DNA of 22,020 nt from a virus. The stretch lies in IMG/VR virus record IMGVR_UViG_3300021378_000183, positions 1-22,020 of that record, one strand, 5' to 3'. The number at the start of each line of letters is the position of its first letter. The stretch's first letter is position 1. The notes beneath the pieces are model-generated. The model was not told the DNA's origin. It worked only from the letters and a program-made list of their open reading frames with translations, and made no database searches. Positions 20,843 to 22,020 of the stretch are shown in pieces. Made by a program: the position numbers and the translations under genes.

Positions 20843-21252
20843 TATGCCTCCTTGCTCGGATCCCACATAACTAAGTTTTTCTTTCTCAGTCTGTTTGTTA
20901 TAATAGTATATCTATTCTGCTCTTCTTTCCATTCTTTTAACCATTTATGCCCATCACGTTCTGCATCAATAAAGATTGCATTAGTGAATGCTAATGGTAG
21001 CAAAATAGAAATATGCATTACAATACTGATAACAGTATTATAATTAAAAAACCCTAAGTAGTTTGCGGCTAAGAAGCCAAAGAACACACTCCATATAGTA
21101 AATAATACCAACATAAAGTATGTCTGCAGACTCGGGTCTTTGATTACTCTTAATGGATTGTATCTCACATCCATTACACGTCTCCAGCCATTTACAAGTC
21201 CCATTACAGTTCTTCTAAATAGACTAGGTTTGTTAATACTTGGTTCTATCAT
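20842..21252 (-). CDS. Two-helix membrane protein of unknown function
   Basis: A 136-residue protein with a basic N-terminal region (FRRTVMGLVNGWRRVMDVRY), then two membrane helices: about residues 44-72 (TYFMLVLFTIWSVFFGFLAA) and about 75-97 (TVISIVMHISILLPLAFTNA), and a charged C-terminal region (EWKEEQNRYTIITNRLRKKN). The ATG at 21252 has a GGAGAA ribosome site. By the positive-inside rule both termini would face the cytoplasm. Inner membrane location is likely; a role in takeover or lysis timing cannot be read. Confidence 0.72.
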   Translation of the reverse strand: MIEPSINKPSLFRRTVMGLVNGWRRVMDVRYNPLRVIKDPSLQTYFMLVLFTIWSVFFGFLAANYLGFFNYNTVISIVMHISILLPLAFTNAIFIDAERDGHKWLKEWKEEQNRYTIITNRLRKKNLVMWDPSKEA

Positions 21253-21261
21253 TTTATTCTC

Positions 21262-21357
21262 CTATTCTATATGATTTCTCACAAACTCTTTTATTACATG
21301 TAAGCCTACTGACGCCCATGTAATTATTATTAAACTCCAAAACAAAACTTCTATCAT
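21262..21357 (-). CDS. 31-aa single-helix membrane miniprotein
   Basis: MIEVLFWSLIIITWASVGLH, then VIKEFVRNHIE. Residues 4-22 form one hydrophobic helix, followed by a charged tail. The ATG overlaps the TGA of the 165-aa gene (ATGA), and its TAG runs straight into the ribosome site of the next gene (TAGGAGAA). It fills an otherwise unexplained gap between two coupled genes, which supports it despite its size. A small membrane effector is possible. Confidence 0.62.
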   Translation of the reverse strand: MIEVLFWSLIIITWASVGLHVIKEFVRNHIE

Positions 21358-21851
21358 ACAAGATCTGCTATTTGGATATTTTTAACTTTATTTGCTTCTT
21401 TTACAAAATATGCACACTTTGGATTAGGTCCATCTTCTAATGGAACTGCTAACATATGACCATTTTTTAATTTAGGGAAATACCATTTTACATCCTGGTA
21501 CACATTTGTAATACCTATTTCTTGGCTCTGTGGTATCCTGGTTGTTAATGGATTCATTACTAACACTCTAAATCCTCTATTGTTTAAACTTGCTAATGGC
21601 AATACTTCTATACCATCTAGATCTTCATCACAAAGTAGTATACTCCAATCCATTGGCATTTGTACATTATACTCGCCAATTTGTAAACATATTGCAGGAG
21701 CATGGAAACTCTCTAAAAATATCAATGGAAGAAAATAAAAGTCTACATACTCTGGATCTCCTCCGTCAAGTACACAATACCTAATATCATCTATTTCATC
21801 AGGTACGCAATCTATATCGTATGTATTATTTTCTACTGTAAGTATTTTCAT
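21354..21851 (-). CDS. Conserved T4-like marine phage protein of unknown function
   Basis: A 165-residue protein with stretches I know to be strongly conserved among marine T4-like phages: LPLIFLESFHAPAICLQIG, MPMDWSILLCDEDLDGIEVL, VYQDVKWYFPKLKNGHML and AVPLEDGPNPKCAYFVKEAN. No catalytic motif or membrane segment is visible; it looks like a folded, soluble protein. The ATG at 21851 is preceded by AAGGAAA. It follows the UvsW-like gene by 12 bases, so it may be part of a replication or recombination unit. Confidence 0.78.
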   Translation of the reverse strand: MKILTVENNTYDIDCVPDEIDDIRYCVLDGGDPEYVDFYFLPLIFLESFHAPAICLQIGEYNVQMPMDWSILLCDEDLDGIEVLPLASLNNRGFRVLVMNPLTTRIPQSQEIGITNVYQDVKWYFPKLKNGHMLAVPLEDGPNPKCAYFVKEANKVKNIQIADLV

Positions 21852-21863
21852 ATTTTTTCCTTT

Positions 21864-22020
21864 TTATTTGTATGCAACTTTTGTAACTTGGAATCTAAAT
21901 CCTTGTTCTTTATAAAATTGTTTTCTTTTTGTAAGATGCCTTTTACTATATTTTAAGTTACTAGTTACATCTAATACATTAAGATAGTCTTTGTCAGAGG
22001 CTTTTCTAATACCTCTGCCT
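21864..22020 (-). CDS. uvsW: C-terminus of a UvsW-like helicase (partial)
   Basis: The frame enters from the right edge and ends at a TAA at 21864-21866, giving 51 residues that end in FQVTKVAYK. The first of these, GRGIRKASDKDYLNVLDVTS, fit SF2 helicase motif VI (Q-x-x-GR-x-x-R) followed by the strand with Asp, and then KYSKRHLTKRKQFYKEQGF, as in the C-terminus of UvsW, the T4 recombination and fork-remodelling helicase. Only a short part is visible, so another SF2 helicase is possible. Confidence 0.6.
   Translation of the reverse strand, partial: GRGIRKASDKDYLNVLDVTSNLKYSKRHLTKRKQFYKEQGFRFQVTKVAYK

Noticed and set aside
1-22020. tRNA genes, CRISPR arrays, insertion sequences
   Set aside because: Reading both strands I found no T-loop/acceptor pattern of a tRNA, no regularly spaced repeats and no transposase or inverted-repeat pair. 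Intergenic space is almost nil, so there is little room; a tRNAscan run would be decisive.

Overview
The window looks like part of the genome of an AT-rich, tailed double-stranded DNA phage of the T4-like (myovirus) supergroup, most likely a marine one related to cyanomyoviruses or pelagimyophages. Evidence: T4-type replication genes (gp41 helicase, gp61 primase, probable gp62 clamp-loader subunit, end of a UvsW-like helicase); late-promoter boxes of the T4 type (GATAAATA); almost every gene on one strand with ATGA or TAATG stop/start overlaps; and small protein families I associate with marine T4-like phages. There are no tRNAs, IS elements or CRISPR arrays that I can see. The host cannot be named from the sequence.

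All genes but one read leftwards (minus strand), so the layout is best read from right to left. (1) 22020-13711 is one tightly packed, translationally coupled run of replication and metabolism genes: uvsW C-terminus, a conserved unknown, a 31-aa membrane miniprotein, a membrane protein, two small/acidic proteins, a kinase-nucleotidyltransferase fusion, a MazG-like pyrophosphohydrolase, S-adenosylmethionine synthetase (metK), a GIY-YIG-like nuclease, a small phage protein, adenine phosphoribosyltransferase (apt), a small protein, gp62, a zinc-finger protein, a 60-aa protein, a 2OG-Fe(II) oxygenase and a 190-aa protein carrying the hallmark motifs of the DnaE (family C) polymerase core. (2) 13710-13324 is the only plus-strand gene, served by a late promoter back-to-back with that of its minus-strand neighbour (12467-13270, a probable tail or baseplate protein). 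(3) 12466-9246 is a replication block with its own textbook sigma70 promoter: gp61 primase, a 43-aa membrane miniprotein, an SGNH-hydrolase-like protein, gp41 helicase. (4) 9244-1 is a late region: a 93-aa protein, a 757-aa protein, a ligase-like nucleotidyltransferase, a ParB/sulfiredoxin-like protein with a glycine zipper, a 165-aa protein, two small paralogous proteins each with its own promoter, leader hairpin and (for both) terminator, a 135-aa protein, an XhlA/holin-like protein, two small basic proteins and an amidoligase cut by the window edge.

The two most striking observations are these. First, the 190-aa protein at 13711-14283 contains, in order, DFDVD, KVDFL, MIRPG and KSHxxxYAL, a greatly shortened version of the DnaE catalytic core. 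Second, several proteins of the late region begin with short related peptides (MRILEV, MKFLDL, MKFKDV, MKIKNI) ending in L/I-x-E, like the capsid-targeting peptides that T4 prohead protease gp21 removes. This suggests that the ligase-like enzyme, the amidoligase and the 757-aa protein are packaged inside the head and injected with the DNA. Both are inferences from motifs and need profile searches or virion proteomics.
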